From: Actinomadura luteofluorescens
GTDB taxonomy: Bacteria; Actinomycetota; Actinomycetes; Streptosporangiales; Streptosporangiaceae
Assembly (NCBI RefSeq): GCF_013409365.1
Contig: NZ_JACCBA010000001.1
Coordinates: forward strand, 7,440,001 to 7,504,000
Length of the DNA: 64,000 bases
Direction of reading: 5' to 3'
A program made the position numbers and the translations under genes. Numbering within the stretch: the stretch's first letter is position 1; each line of letters opens with the position of its first letter. Below, in pieces: positions 25,601 through 34,509 of the stretch. Under the pieces are notes generated by a model that saw only the letters and a list, made by a program, of their open reading frames with translations, was not told the DNA's origin and did no database searches.

Positions 25601-26883
25601 GACGCCTCCCAGAGGGCGGGGTCGCGGACCACGCGGCCCGCGCGGGCCGACAGCACGCACTCGGCGAGCGACGCGAAGACCACGTCGATGCCGAGGTTCG
25701 TCGGCGCGTACCACGCCCACTTCGCGGAGTTCGTCATCACCACGCGCGCCGACGTCCGCAGGACCGGGGCGATGTAGGTGCAGGTGTCGACCAGGATCCG
25801 TGCTCCGGCGCGGCGGCAGACCTCCGCGTCGCCGGTGCGTTCGGCCTCGGCGAGGACGGCCCGGCTCGTCGAGATCCAGAACTCGACGCCCGCGTCGAAC
25901 GGCGGCCCGCCGGCCAGCAGCGCGGCGAGCGCGCGGAACTCGGCCGCCGAGAAGTGCGGGGTGCCGACGCTGATCGCGTCGAGCCGTCCGCCCCGCGCCG
26001 TGGTGAGCTCGTCGCACGCCGCGCGCAGGTCCGCCGCGGTCACCTCGAAGCGTCGCTCGGCGGCGCGGCCGCGGAAGGCGGTCGCGGCGTCGGGCGCCTC
26101 CGGCGTCAGGCCGACCGCGTGGAACAGGGCCACGCCCCCGGCCGAGGCCGCCGCGGCGCCGAACGCCTTCAGCCGGTCCTCGTCCGCGTCGCCGGGCAAC
26201 CCGGTCAGCACGGGGACGCGGGTCCCCGACCGGCGGCCGGCGAGGTGGCCGAGCGCCGCCCAGGCGACGTCCGTGTCGAACGTCCCGGCGGGCACCCCCG
26301 AGCAGTCGAACAGGTCCTGACCGGCGCGGTTCTCGTCCAGGTGCAGGCCCACGAGCGGGGCGAAGCCGGTGACGGCGGCGCAGATGTCGGCGAAGTCGCC
26401 GTAGCGGTCGGTACGGGCTCCGAGGACCGAGTTGGCGAACACGATGGCGTTCGACTCCGCCCACGCCACGTGCCGGCCGTACGCCGGTCTCTCCGGGAGC
26501 TGGTACGGAGCGCAGGTCCACGTGGGCTTCGCGCCGAGGGCGACGTAACCGTCCATCAGCCGCCGGGCGTCCGCCCGCTCGCCGGGTTCGCCGCGCACCA
26601 CGCCCGGGTGCAGCAGGTCCAGCGAGCCGACGTTCAGCGTCGTCGGGACGGCGGTCCGCGCGCCACCGGCGATGAGCCGCTCGACCAGGTCGATCCCCAC
26701 CTGACCGTGGAAGAGGCAGCCGTCGACGTGTGCCGAGTCGACCGGGATCAGCCGTTCGGCACCGAGCGCGCGGGCGAGCCGGACGATCACCCGCATGGCC
26801 AGCGCGGCGCCGTCGCCGTGGCCGCCCGCGAGCATCGCCCGCTGCGCGCCCGTCAGCGCCGGATCGAGGATCGCGCGCGTCAT
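25597..26883 (-). CDS. Aconitase X catalytic domain protein (large subunit, DUF521)
   Basis: A 428-residue iron-dependent dehydratase subunit of the AcnX family (PF04412). Typical stretches are VDSAHVDGCLFHGQVG near residue 50, AVPTTLNVGSLDLLHPG near 78, ILVDTCTYIAPVL near 365 and VMTNSAKWAWYAP near 385, which contain the cysteines and asparagines of the metal/substrate site. Known functions are cis-3-hydroxy-L-proline dehydratase in bacteria and phosphomevalonate dehydratase in archaea; the proline-linked neighbours favour the former. It is translationally coupled on both sides. Confidence 0.9.
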   Translation of the reverse strand: MTRAILDPALTGAQRAMLAGGHGDGAALAMRVIVRLARALGAERLIPVDSAHVDGCLFHGQVGIDLVERLIAGGARTAVPTTLNVGSLDLLHPGVVRGEPGERADARRLMDGYVALGAKPTWTCAPYQLPERPAYGRHVAWAESNAIVFANSVLGARTDRYGDFADICAAVTGFAPLVGLHLDENRAGQDLFDCSGVPAGTFDTDVAWAALGHLAGRRSGTRVPVLTGLPGDADEDRLKAFGAAAASAGGVALFHAVGLTPEAPDAATAFRGRAAERRFEVTAADLRAACDELTTARGGRLDAISVGTPHFSAAEFRALAALLAGGPPFDAGVEFWISTSRAVLAEAERTGDAEVCRRAGARILVDTCTYIAPVLRTSARVVMTNSAKWAWYAPTNLGIDVVFASLAECVLSARAGRVVRDPALWEAS

Positions 26884-28166
26884 GACGCCTCACCCACCAG
26901 TCCGCCCCCACCCACCAGTCCGCCCCCGCCCGCGTGTTCGCCCGTTCGCACGCCCTCGTGCACGATCCGGCCGTCCTTGACGACCAGCCGGATCCGCGCC
27001 AGCGCGCCGATGTCGGCGGCGGGGTCGCCCTCGACCATCACCAGGTCGGCGAGCTTGCCCACGTCCACCGTGCCGGTGTCGTGCAGGACGTCCATGTTCT
27101 CCGCGGCGTTGCGGGTGGCCGCGCGGATCACCTCGGGCGGTGTCAGCCCGTACCGGACCATGAGCTCCAGCTCGCGGACCAGGTCCGTGTGCGGGTTGTA
27201 CGGGGTGCCCGCATCGGTGCCGGCCGCGATCTTGAGACCGGAGCGGACCGCGGCGACGAAGCTCTCGCGGTGCCGTTCCGCCTCCCGCGCGGCCTTCTCG
27301 TGCACCCAGGACGGCATGCCCGCGCCGGTCCCGGCCGTCACGATCGAGGCCACCGCGAGCAGCGTCGGCACGAGGTAGGCGCCCCGCGCGACGGCGAGTT
27401 CGAGCGCCTCGTCGTCGAGCCGGATGCCGTGCTCGATCGAGTCGACGCCCGCGCGCAGGGCGTTCTTGATCCCCTGGTTGCCGATGGCGTGGACGGTGAT
27501 GCGCCGCCCCGCGTTGTGCGCCTCCTGCGCCGCGACCGCCAGCTCCTCCTGGACCAGCGCGGTGTTCCCCGGATCCACCCCCGAGGTCAGCACTCCGCCG
27601 GTCGCCATGGCCTTGATGAAGTGGGCGCCCGCCTTGAGCTCGGCGCGGGTCGCCGCCCGTACCCCGTCCACCCCGTCGGCCTCGCGCCCGATGAAGTGGC
27701 CGTGCCCGCCGGTCATCGTGATCACCCGCCCGGCGGCCCGGACGCGCGGCCCCGGGATGAGGCCGTCGTCGATCCCCTTGGCGACCTCGATCACGACCCC
27801 GTCGGCGGCGCCGCAGTCGCGGACGCTCGTCACTCCCGTCCGCAGGGTCAGCGCGGCCGTCGTCGCGCTCTTCAGCGCGGCGAGCGGCAGGGAGTCGGAC
27901 ACGATCTGCCGGGTGAAGTCCGGCCCGGCGTCGGCGGACAGGTGGACGTGCGAGTTGATCAGTCCGGGCAGCAGGCTGCGGCCGGCGCCGTGGACGATCG
28001 CGTGCGCCGGGAACGACGGCGCGGACTCCGCCGGGCCGACCCACGCGATCCGCCGGCGGTCGACGACCACGGCGAGGCCGGGGCGGCCGGGCCCGCCGTG
28101 CCCGTCGATCAGGTTCACGTCCCGGATCAGGAAGGCCGCCGGGGCGGCGGGCACGCGCTCACTCAC
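26880..28166 (-). CDS. Amidohydrolase (prolidase-like, COG1228)
   Basis: A 428-residue metal-dependent hydrolase. The metal ligands are visible as HxH in LINSHVHLSADAG near residue 75, the lysine in HFIKAMATGG that is carboxylated in this branch, histidines in RITVHAIG and DSIEHGI, and the aspartate in AAGTDAGTP. This branch of the amidohydrolase superfamily contains Xaa-Pro and Xaa-Arg dipeptidases. It starts at GTG 28166, overlapping the ABC ATPase gene by eight bases. The C-terminal tail GGGGLVGGGGLVGEAS is encoded by an 18-bp tandem duplication. Confidence 0.88.
   Translation of the reverse strand: MSERVPAAPAAFLIRDVNLIDGHGGPGRPGLAVVVDRRRIAWVGPAESAPSFPAHAIVHGAGRSLLPGLINSHVHLSADAGPDFTRQIVSDSLPLAALKSATTAALTLRTGVTSVRDCGAADGVVIEVAKGIDDGLIPGPRVRAAGRVITMTGGHGHFIGREADGVDGVRAATRAELKAGAHFIKAMATGGVLTSGVDPGNTALVQEELAVAAQEAHNAGRRITVHAIGNQGIKNALRAGVDSIEHGIRLDDEALELAVARGAYLVPTLLAVASIVTAGTGAGMPSWVHEKAAREAERHRESFVAAVRSGLKIAAGTDAGTPYNPHTDLVRELELMVRYGLTPPEVIRAATRNAAENMDVLHDTGTVDVGKLADLVMVEGDPAADIGALARIRLVVKDGRIVHEGVRTGEHAGGGGLVGGGGLVGEAS
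26890..26925. repeat. 18-bp tandem duplication in amidohydrolase 3' end
   Basis: ACCCACCAGTCCGCCCCC occurs twice in direct succession and encodes the repeated GGGLVG in the last residues of the amidohydrolase. It keeps the frame and looks like a recent slippage event. Confidence 0.85.
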
Positions 28167-29199
28167 CGCGGCCGTCCTCGGCGGGGTTCTGCGAGGCGAG
28201 GTCCTCCGAGGCCGGCCCGATCGGGTAGTGGCACGCCGTCCTGCGCGCGTGCGGTGCGACGTCCCGGAGGGCCGGCGGCTCCGCCGCGCAGCGGCCGCGG
28301 TCCCCGTGGGTCCGCGGCCCGTACCGGCAGCGGGGGTGGAACACGCACCCGGACGGCGGATTCGCCGGGTCGGCGACGTCCTCGCTCGTGAGCCCGCCGG
28401 CCGGCTCCGTCAGCGACCGGCCGCTCGGATCGGGCCGGCTGTCGCGCAGCAGTTCGGTGTAGGGGTGCCCCGGGCGGGAGAGGACGTCGCTCGCCCCCTG
28501 CTCGACCAGCGTGCCGAGGTACAGCACGCTCAGGTCGGTGCACATGTACTGCGCGACCGCCAGGTCGTGGGTGATGAAGACGTAGGTCAGCCCAAGCCGT
28601 CTCTGCAGGTCGAGCAGCAGCTCCAGGATCTCGGCCTGCACGGAGGTGTCGAGCGAGGAGGTCACCTCGTCGGCGATGACGACCCGGGGCTCGGCGGCCA
28701 GGGCGCGCGCGATGACGATGCGCTGGCGCTGGCCGCCGGAGAACTCGTGCGGCAGCCGCCGCGCGGCGGAGGCGTCGAGCGCGACCGACTCCAGCAGCTC
28801 GGCGATGCGGTCCCGGTGCGCGCCGGTGCGCAGCCGCCCGCGCGGGTCGATCGCCTCGGCCAGCGCCCGCCCGACCGGCATCCGGGGGTCCAGCGAGGAG
28901 TACGGGTCCTGCGGGACCAGCTGGACCCGGCGGCGGGCCGCGAAGCGCTCCTTGCGCGGCAGCCGGTGGACGTCCGCCCCGTCGAGCCGGACCACGCCGC
29001 GGGCCGGGGCGAGCTGTCCCACCAGCACCCGGGCCAGCGTCGACTTGCCGGAGCCGGACTCGCCCACCACCCCCATCGTGCGGCCGCGGTCGATCGCGAC
29101 GCTCACGTCGTGCAGGACGTTGCGGGAGCGCGCGCCGTAACCCGCCGAAACCCCCTCGGCGCTCAGCACGATGTCGCCCGGTTCGTCGGTATGCGTCAT
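28159..29199 (-). CDS. Dipeptide/oligopeptide ABC transporter ATP-binding protein (DppF/OppF-like)
   Basis: A 346-residue ATPase. The Walker A is [11 protein letters not shown] near residue 48, the signature HEFSGGQRQRIVIARAL near 150, Walker B VVIADEVTSSLD, and the switch histidine is in FITHDLAVAQYM. After the nucleotide domain comes the oligopeptide-transporter C-terminal extension with four cysteines (GCVFHPRCRYG ... GRCAAEPPAL ... TACHYP), which binds an Fe-S cluster in homologues. Its ATG overlaps the upstream fused gene. Confidence 0.93.
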   Translation of the reverse strand: MTHTDEPGDIVLSAEGVSAGYGARSRNVLHDVSVAIDRGRTMGVVGESGSGKSTLARVLVGQLAPARGVVRLDGADVHRLPRKERFAARRRVQLVPQDPYSSLDPRMPVGRALAEAIDPRGRLRTGAHRDRIAELLESVALDASAARRLPHEFSGGQRQRIVIARALAAEPRVVIADEVTSSLDTSVQAEILELLLDLQRRLGLTYVFITHDLAVAQYMCTDLSVLYLGTLVEQGASDVLSRPGHPYTELLRDSRPDPSGRSLTEPAGGLTSEDVADPANPPSGCVFHPRCRYGPRTHGDRGRCAAEPPALRDVAPHARRTACHYPIGPASEDLASQNPAEDGRGE

Positions 29200-31058
29200 G
29201 TCCGGACCTCCGGGGTCGATGTCTCGGCGTGGCAGGCGACCGCGTTGCCCGAGGGCTCGGCGACCAGCGCGGGAACGACCTCGGCGCAGACGGGCGCCGC
29301 GAGCGGGCACCGGGGCGCGAAGGCGCAGCCCGCCTCCCGGGCCTCGGCGGACGGTGCGCGTCCGGGAAGCGGCACGAGCCGGGCGCCGTCCAGGTCCGTC
29401 GCCGTTTCGGGAGAGGCGGCCAGGAGCGCGCGCGTGTAGGGGTGCCGTACGTCGCGCCGGCGAAGGTCCTCCACCGACACCTCCTCCACGACGCGCCCCG
29501 CGTACATCACGCAGACCCGGTCGCAGAGCGCGGACACCACGCCGATGTCGTGCGAGATGAGCAGGATCGCCGTGCCGTGCTCGCGGTTGATCTGCTTCAG
29601 CAGGCGCAGCACGTCGGCCTGCACGGTGACGTCCAGCGCGGTGGTGGGCTCGTCGGCGATGATCAGTTTCGGCTCGTGCAGCATCGCCGCGGCGATCATC
29701 GCGCGCTGCCGCATGCCGCCGGAGAGCTCGTGCGGATACTGGCGCATCCGCAGTTCGGGCGAGGACACCCGCGTCTCGGTCAGCCGGGCGACCGCCATCG
29801 CCTCGGCCTGCCGCCGGGACGTCCCGGTGTGCACCCGGAGGATCTCGGTGAGCTGGGTGCCGATCCGCAGCGCCGGGTTGAAGCTGCTCGACGGGTCCTG
29901 GAAGACGATCCCGAGCTCGGTGGCCAGCCGCGCGGGCGGGGCCTTCGCCGGGTCGGCCAGATCGATGCCGTTCACGTCGAGGTGCTCCGCGGACCAGTCC
30001 AGCTCGCGGGGCAGGAGCCGCGCGAGCGCGAGCGCGGTCAGGCTCTTGCCGGAGCCGGACTCGCCGACGATGCCGACGACCTCTCCGGCGCCGACGGTCA
30101 GCGACACCTCGTGGATCAGCTCCCGGCCGTCGGGCCGCCGGACCGACAGGCCCCGCACGGACGCCGCCGCGCCGCCTTCGGGCCCCGTGCCGCCGGACGG
30201 TGCGGGCCGTGGCGGCGCGGGGACGGGGGCGGGCCGCCGCGGCGGCGGCGCACCGCGCGGATCCAGGTGCCGGACCAGGCCGTCGCCCACGAGGCCGGCG
30301 GCGAGCCCGGTGACCAGGATCGCCAGGGCGGGGCCGAGCGCCTCGCCCGGATTGTCGTAGATGTTGCGCAGCCCGCTCGCCAGCAGGCTGCCCCAGTCGT
30401 ACGCCGGCGGCTGGACGCTCAGCCCGAGGAAGCTGAGCCCGGAGACCGTCAGCACGCTGGTCGCGAACCCCACCGAGACGAGCACGAGCAGGGGAGCGGC
30501 GATGTTCGGCACCACGTGCCGGATCAGGACGCGGAACCGGCCGACGCCCAGCAGCCGCGCGACCGCGACGTAGTCCCGCTCGTTCACCGACAGCGCGAGC
30601 CGGTTCGTCAGCCGCGCGAACTGGGGGCAGAACGCCAGGCCGAGCGCGCCGACCACGGACGCGCGCCCCGGCGAGAGGATCGCGGTGAACGTCAGCGCGA
30701 TGATGATCGGCGGGAACGACAGCAGCAGGTCGATGACCCGGTCGCCCACCGCGCGGACGGCCCTGCCGGCGGCGGCGATCCCCGCCCCGAGCAGCGTGCC
30801 GAGCACCGCGGCGATCGCGGTGGCGGCGATCGCCATCTCGACCGTCAGCCGCGTCGCGACGACGGTCCGCCAGAACACGTCGCGTCCCAGCGCGTCGGTG
30901 CCCAGCCAGTGCGCGCCGGAGGGGCCCTGGCGGATGTCCGCGCTCAGCGCGTCGGCGCGTCCCTGCCACAGCATCGGCGCGACGACGGCGACCACCACGA
31001 TCAGGGCGGCCAGGACGAGGCCGGCGACGAGGGGCGCCGGAAGCCGGTTGCGTCTCAT
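29196..31058 (-). CDS. Fused dipeptide ABC transporter permease-ATPase (DppC-DppD fusion)
   Basis: A 620-residue protein in which a DppC-type permease and a DppD-type ATPase are one polypeptide. Residues 1 to about 275 hold six membrane segments and the EAA-like loop DYVAVARLLGVGRFRVLIRH. A proline-rich linker (about 278-300) follows. From about 310 the ATPase has Walker A GESGSGKSLTALAL, signature HELSGGMRQRAMIAAA, Walker B LIIADEPTTALD, switch LLISHDIG and the C-terminal cysteine extension. No stop codon separates the parts. Confidence 0.93.
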   Translation of the reverse strand: MRRNRLPAPLVAGLVLAALIVVVAVVAPMLWQGRADALSADIRQGPSGAHWLGTDALGRDVFWRTVVATRLTVEMAIAATAIAAVLGTLLGAGIAAAGRAVRAVGDRVIDLLLSFPPIIIALTFTAILSPGRASVVGALGLAFCPQFARLTNRLALSVNERDYVAVARLLGVGRFRVLIRHVVPNIAAPLLVLVSVGFATSVLTVSGLSFLGLSVQPPAYDWGSLLASGLRNIYDNPGEALGPALAILVTGLAAGLVGDGLVRHLDPRGAPPPRRPAPVPAPPRPAPSGGTGPEGGAAASVRGLSVRRPDGRELIHEVSLTVGAGEVVGIVGESGSGKSLTALALARLLPRELDWSAEHLDVNGIDLADPAKAPPARLATELGIVFQDPSSSFNPALRIGTQLTEILRVHTGTSRRQAEAMAVARLTETRVSSPELRMRQYPHELSGGMRQRAMIAAAMLHEPKLIIADEPTTALDVTVQADVLRLLKQINREHGTAILLISHDIGVVSALCDRVCVMYAGRVVEEVSVEDLRRRDVRHPYTRALLAASPETATDLDGARLVPLPGRAPSAEAREAGCAFAPRCPLAAPVCAEVVPALVAEPSGNAVACHAETSTPEVRT

Positions 31059-32065
31059 GAGCGTCTCCTCGTCAGCACTCGCGGATCGAGCAGGCCCAGC
31101 GCGACGTCGACGATCAGGTTGATCAGGACGGCGACCAGCCCGAGGACGAGGATGATCCCCTGGACCTCCGGGTAGTCGCGCTTGACGATCGCCCGGACGA
31201 TCTCCGAGCCGATGCCGGGCATGTTGAAGACGTTCTCGGCGACGACCGTCCCACCGAGCAGCGCGACGAGGATGAGGCCGCCGAGCGTCAGCGTGCTGGT
31301 CACGACGTTGGGGACCACGTGCCGCAGGAGCAGGCGCGTGTTCGACAGCCGCTTGCTCATCGCCATCGTGATGTAGTCCTGGGACAGCACCGTCGCGGTC
31401 TCGTTGCGCACCAGGCGGGTGAGCACCGCCGCCGGCGCGATGGCGATGGACAGCGCGGGCAGGATCATCGAGGTGAACCCCGCGCCGCCCTGCACGGGCA
31501 GCCAGCGCAGGGTCAGCGCGAACACGAAGACGAGCAGGGTCCCGGCGACGTACTCCGGCATGGCGCCGAGGACCGAGGCGCCGACGCCGAACGACGACGT
31601 CGCGGCGCGGGCGCGTCCGCGCTGCTGCGCGACCCCGACCGCGGTGCCGAGCGGTATCGCCACGGCCAGCACGACGACCAGCGCGCTCGTCGCCAGCGCG
31701 ATCGTGAGCGGCAGCCGCTGGGCGAGCATCGACGACACCGGCTGGCCGGTGGTGAAGGAGGCGCCGAGGTCGCCGTGCGCCAGTCCGCCGAGGTAGGAGC
31801 CGAACTGCCGCCACAGGGGCTCGGTCAGCCCGAGCCGCTCGCGGACCTGCCGCACCTCCTCCTCGCCGGCGGTCAGCCCGACGATCTGCCGGGCCGGATC
31901 GCCCGGCACCCAGCGCACGATCATGAAGGTCACGACGACGAGGAAGGCGAGCACGGCGGCGACGCCGCCGAGGCGCCGGGCGAGGTAGCCGGTCCACGGG
32001 GAACCGGCCACCCGCCGGGCGAGCCCGCGGCTCGCCGCCGACGCGCCTGCGGCGGTCGTCACCAT
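31055..32065 (-). CDS. Dipeptide/oligopeptide ABC transporter permease (DppB-like)
   Basis: A 336-residue permease with six membrane segments; the N-terminal domain VTFMIVRWVPGDPARQIVG and the EERLGL-type sequence RERLGLTEPLWRQFGSYL are hallmarks of the DppB/OppB family. The EAA loop YITMAMSKRLSNTRLLLRH follows near residue 230. The ATG at 32065 shares one base with the stop of the binding-protein gene (TGATG). It would form the membrane channel with the permease half of the fused DppC-DppD. Confidence 0.94.
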   Translation of the reverse strand: MVTTAAGASAASRGLARRVAGSPWTGYLARRLGGVAAVLAFLVVVTFMIVRWVPGDPARQIVGLTAGEEEVRQVRERLGLTEPLWRQFGSYLGGLAHGDLGASFTTGQPVSSMLAQRLPLTIALATSALVVVLAVAIPLGTAVGVAQQRGRARAATSSFGVGASVLGAMPEYVAGTLLVFVFALTLRWLPVQGGAGFTSMILPALSIAIAPAAVLTRLVRNETATVLSQDYITMAMSKRLSNTRLLLRHVVPNVVTSTLTLGGLILVALLGGTVVAENVFNMPGIGSEIVRAIVKRDYPEVQGIILVLGLVAVLINLIVDVALGLLDPRVLTRRRS

Positions 32066-33633
32066 CAACCGGCCGCCTTGGCGACGCGGATCGAGGCCGG
32101 CACCGCGAACCCGTTGACGACGCTGCCGCTCGTCCCGCCCGCGAACAGGACGTGCACCGGCGCGGTGGCCAGCGGCAGGACGTCGACGTTGCGCAGCAGC
32201 GACTGCTGGAAGGTCGTCAGCGCGGCGCACTTCTCTTCGGCCGAGCCGGTCGCGGCCTGGTCGTAGGCCCGCGCCGCCTCCGGGTTGTTCGTCGCGCCGA
32301 TGTTGAGGCCCTTCGGCGGCGCGTCGTGCACGAAGAACTGCCCGACCGGCAGGAAGCTCGACAGCCGGTTGCCGTACACGAAGATCGTGACGTCCCAGTC
32401 GTTCTTGCCGCCGAACAGGTCCGACACCCACGCCTGGTTGTCCATCGTGCGGACCGTCGCGGTGGCGCCGGCCGCCTGCAGCGCGGACATGACCTGGTCG
32501 TTGGCCGCGCCGCCGGCCAGGATGTTGGTGCCGATGACCTGGAGCTTCACGCCCTTGAGGGCCTTGGCGGCCGCGGCCGCGTCGTACTTGGGGACCAGGG
32601 CGTTCGAGCCGCTGTCGAAGCACTCGTAGGAGGGACGGCCGAGGCTGGAGATCAGCTCGCCGGAGCCGAAGCTCTGCACCTTGTTCAGAACGGAACGATC
32701 CAAGGCCTGGGCGATCGCGAGCCGGACGCCGCGGTCGGCGGTCGGATGTCCGACGGTCTCGTTGAAGACGAGCATCGTGTCGGACTGCGGCGAGGTGCGG
32801 ACGGTGATCCCGCCGGTCGACTTGAACCGGTCCCACGCGTTGGAGGTGAACGAGGGGATCTGGAGCTCACCGGTGGAGGTCAGGTTGGCCCGGGTGTTCT
32901 CGTCGTCCACGACCTTGAGCACCAGTTTCTTCGGCGGCTCGCCCGCCGTCTGGGCGGCGTACGCCGGACCCCACGCGTACTGCGGCCGCCGGGTCAGCGT
33001 GTAGCTGGAGCCGGTGACCTGCGACTCGGAGACGAAGGCGCCCGTGCCGGCGGACTTCGTCCGCAGGCTCGACGGGTCCTTCATGCCGGACGGGCAGACG
33101 ATGCCGGCGAACGGTCCGGTCATTCCGGGCACCAGGTCCGACCAGGCCTTCGCCATCGTGATCGTCACCGAGTCCGCGGTCGACGTCGCCTTCGCCGAGT
33201 TGCCCGGGCCGATCGCCTGGCGCACGAGCGGCGCCTTGGTCGCCGGATCGAAGAGCCGGTTCAGCGACGCCGCCACCATCGCGCCGGTCAGCGCCGTGCC
33301 GTCCGAGCAGGTGACGCCGCCGCGGAGGTGGAAGGTGGCGGTCTTCGGGGTGGACTTCCATGTGTCCGACAGCCCGGGGACCAGCTTCCCGGACGGGTCG
33401 AAGGCGACCAGCGTGTCGTACAGCGCGGCGAGGGCGACGGAGTCCTGGAACGTGCTCGCCTGGGTCGGGTCGTAGCTGCTGACCGGGCCGTCGAGGGTCA
33501 TGGAGACGACGCCGTTCGTGACGTTCGGCGGCGCCTTGGCCGCGGAGCCCGATGTTCCGCCGCAACCGGCGGCGAGGGCCGCGCTGACGGAGACACTCGC
33601 GACGACTGCCCGATGCCCCATACGAATTCTCAT
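32065..33633 (-). CDS. Extracellular peptide-binding lipoprotein (solute-binding family 5)
   Basis: A 522-residue binding protein of the DppA/OppA family. The signal peptide ends in the lipobox LAAGCGG, giving a lipid anchor. The family-5 pattern is clear: YDTLVAFDPSGKLVPGLSDTWKST near residue 65, then ATFHLRGGVTCSDG. The ligand is probably a peptide or peptide-like compound, inferred from the linked dipeptidase-type enzymes. It is the first gene of the large reverse-strand operon, and two AT-rich palindromes lie upstream between it and the XRE-cupin gene. Confidence 0.93.
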   Translation of the reverse strand: MRIRMGHRAVVASVSVSAALAAGCGGTSGSAAKAPPNVTNGVVSMTLDGPVSSYDPTQASTFQDSVALAALYDTLVAFDPSGKLVPGLSDTWKSTPKTATFHLRGGVTCSDGTALTGAMVAASLNRLFDPATKAPLVRQAIGPGNSAKATSTADSVTITMAKAWSDLVPGMTGPFAGIVCPSGMKDPSSLRTKSAGTGAFVSESQVTGSSYTLTRRPQYAWGPAYAAQTAGEPPKKLVLKVVDDENTRANLTSTGELQIPSFTSNAWDRFKSTGGITVRTSPQSDTMLVFNETVGHPTADRGVRLAIAQALDRSVLNKVQSFGSGELISSLGRPSYECFDSGSNALVPKYDAAAAAKALKGVKLQVIGTNILAGGAANDQVMSALQAAGATATVRTMDNQAWVSDLFGGKNDWDVTIFVYGNRLSSFLPVGQFFVHDAPPKGLNIGATNNPEAARAYDQAATGSAEEKCAALTTFQQSLLRNVDVLPLATAPVHVLFAGGTSGSVVNGFAVPASIRVAKAAG

Positions 33634-33697
33634 GGTGGTCCTTCGGTGATGTGCCGGATGGGAGGTGCGGTGCCCCGGGAGCCGGGCGCCTGGCCGT

Positions 33698-33713
33698 GTT
33701 CATCAAAGTGAAC
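33698..33713. promoter_or_regulatory. Palindrome upstream of peptide-importer operon
   Basis: GTTCA-TCAAAG-TGAAC is a perfect 5-bp inverted repeat, unusually AT-rich for this DNA, 65 bases upstream of the binding-protein start. Its right half (GTGAAC) recurs in the site at 34444, suggesting the same XRE-cupin regulator could bind. Confidence 0.5.
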
Positions 33714-33749
33714 TTGTGTCGGCCATGGTGACGACCCGGCTATCCCGAT

Positions 33750-33764
33750 GTCAATATGTTGAAC
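33750..33764. promoter_or_regulatory. XRE-cupin operator candidate, site 1
   Basis: GTCAATATGTTGAAC, identical at 13 of 15 positions to a site at 34444-34458 on the other side of the XRE-cupin gene. The core TCAA-TATG-TTGA is a perfect palindrome. Lies in the 179-base region between the binding-protein start and the regulator stop. Confidence 0.6.
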
Positions 33765-33812
33765 GCACGAATCAGGCGCAGCCGGATCGGCTGCGCCTGG
33801 GGGTTCCGTATG

Positions 33813-34412
33813 TCAGAACGACGGTGGGGTCATGGCGCCGACGAGCACGGCATTGCGGTCGGTGGCGTTGCGGTACCAGTGCGACAGGCCGGAGTCGTAG
33901 GTGATCGAGTCGCCCTCGTGGAGCGTGTGCACGGTGCCCGCGATGCACACCATGAGCTCGCCCTCGGTGATCAGGATGCACTCCTCGCCGGGGTGCTCGA
34001 ACGGCGCGCTCTCGTTGCTCCACCCGGCGGCGACCTGTGCCTTGATCATGCCGAGTCGGCCGTTCATGTGCGGCGTGATCAGCGTGTACTCGAGGTTCTC
34101 GTCGGCCAGCAGCAGGCGCCGGTGGGTGCCGGCGCGGACCAGGGCGCCGGCCTCGGTGTCGGCGAGGAAGAACCGCCCGACCGGCACGTCGAGCGCCTGC
34201 GACAGCTTCACGAGCGTCGTGAAGGAGGGGTTTCCCTGGCCGCGCTCGATCTGGCTCAGCAGGCCCGGGCTCAGGTCGGAGGCCAGGGCGAGGGCGGCGA
34301 TGCTGAGGCCGGCGGCGTGGCGCAGCTCGCGCACGAGGTTGCCCACGACCGCCATGGACGGCGTCGGGTTGCCCGGTCTACCGGCCTCGGTCGGCCCTGC
34401 GCTGCGCGGCAT
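33813..34412 (-). CDS. XRE-family transcriptional regulator with cupin sensor domain
   Basis: A 199-residue one-component regulator. Residues about 22-78 form an XRE helix-turn-helix (LVRELRHAAGLSIAALA ... LSQIERGQGNPSFTTL). Residues about 120-190 form a cupin barrel with EHPGEECILITEGEL and the histidine in SGLSHWYRN, a small-molecule sensor as in PuuR-type regulators. The open frame extends upstream, but ATG 34412 gives the normal length. It lies upstream of and in the same direction as the peptide-importer operon; near-identical AT-rich sites flank it, suggesting autoregulation and control of the operon. Confidence 0.9.
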   Translation of the reverse strand: MPRSAGPTEAGRPGNPTPSMAVVGNLVRELRHAAGLSIAALALASDLSPGLLSQIERGQGNPSFTTLVKLSQALDVPVGRFFLADTEAGALVRAGTHRRLLLADENLEYTLITPHMNGRLGMIKAQVAAGWSNESAPFEHPGEECILITEGELMVCIAGTVHTLHEGDSITYDSGLSHWYRNATDRNAVLVGAMTPPSF

Positions 34413-34443
34413 GGTGACAGCCTGCCCGACCCGGGCAGGTGGC

Positions 34444-34458
34444 GTCAATATAGTGAAC
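34444..34458. promoter_or_regulatory. XRE-cupin operator candidate, site 2
   Basis: GTCAATATAGTGAAC lies 32 bases upstream of the XRE-cupin start codon and repeats the site at 33750. Such AT-rich sequence is rare in this window, so its recurrence on both sides of a regulator gene is unlikely to be chance. Confidence 0.6.
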
Positions 34459-34509
34459 AGCGCGGAGCGCCGGCGTCCGGATCGACATCGTCCTTGACGC
34501 CCTTCTCGG

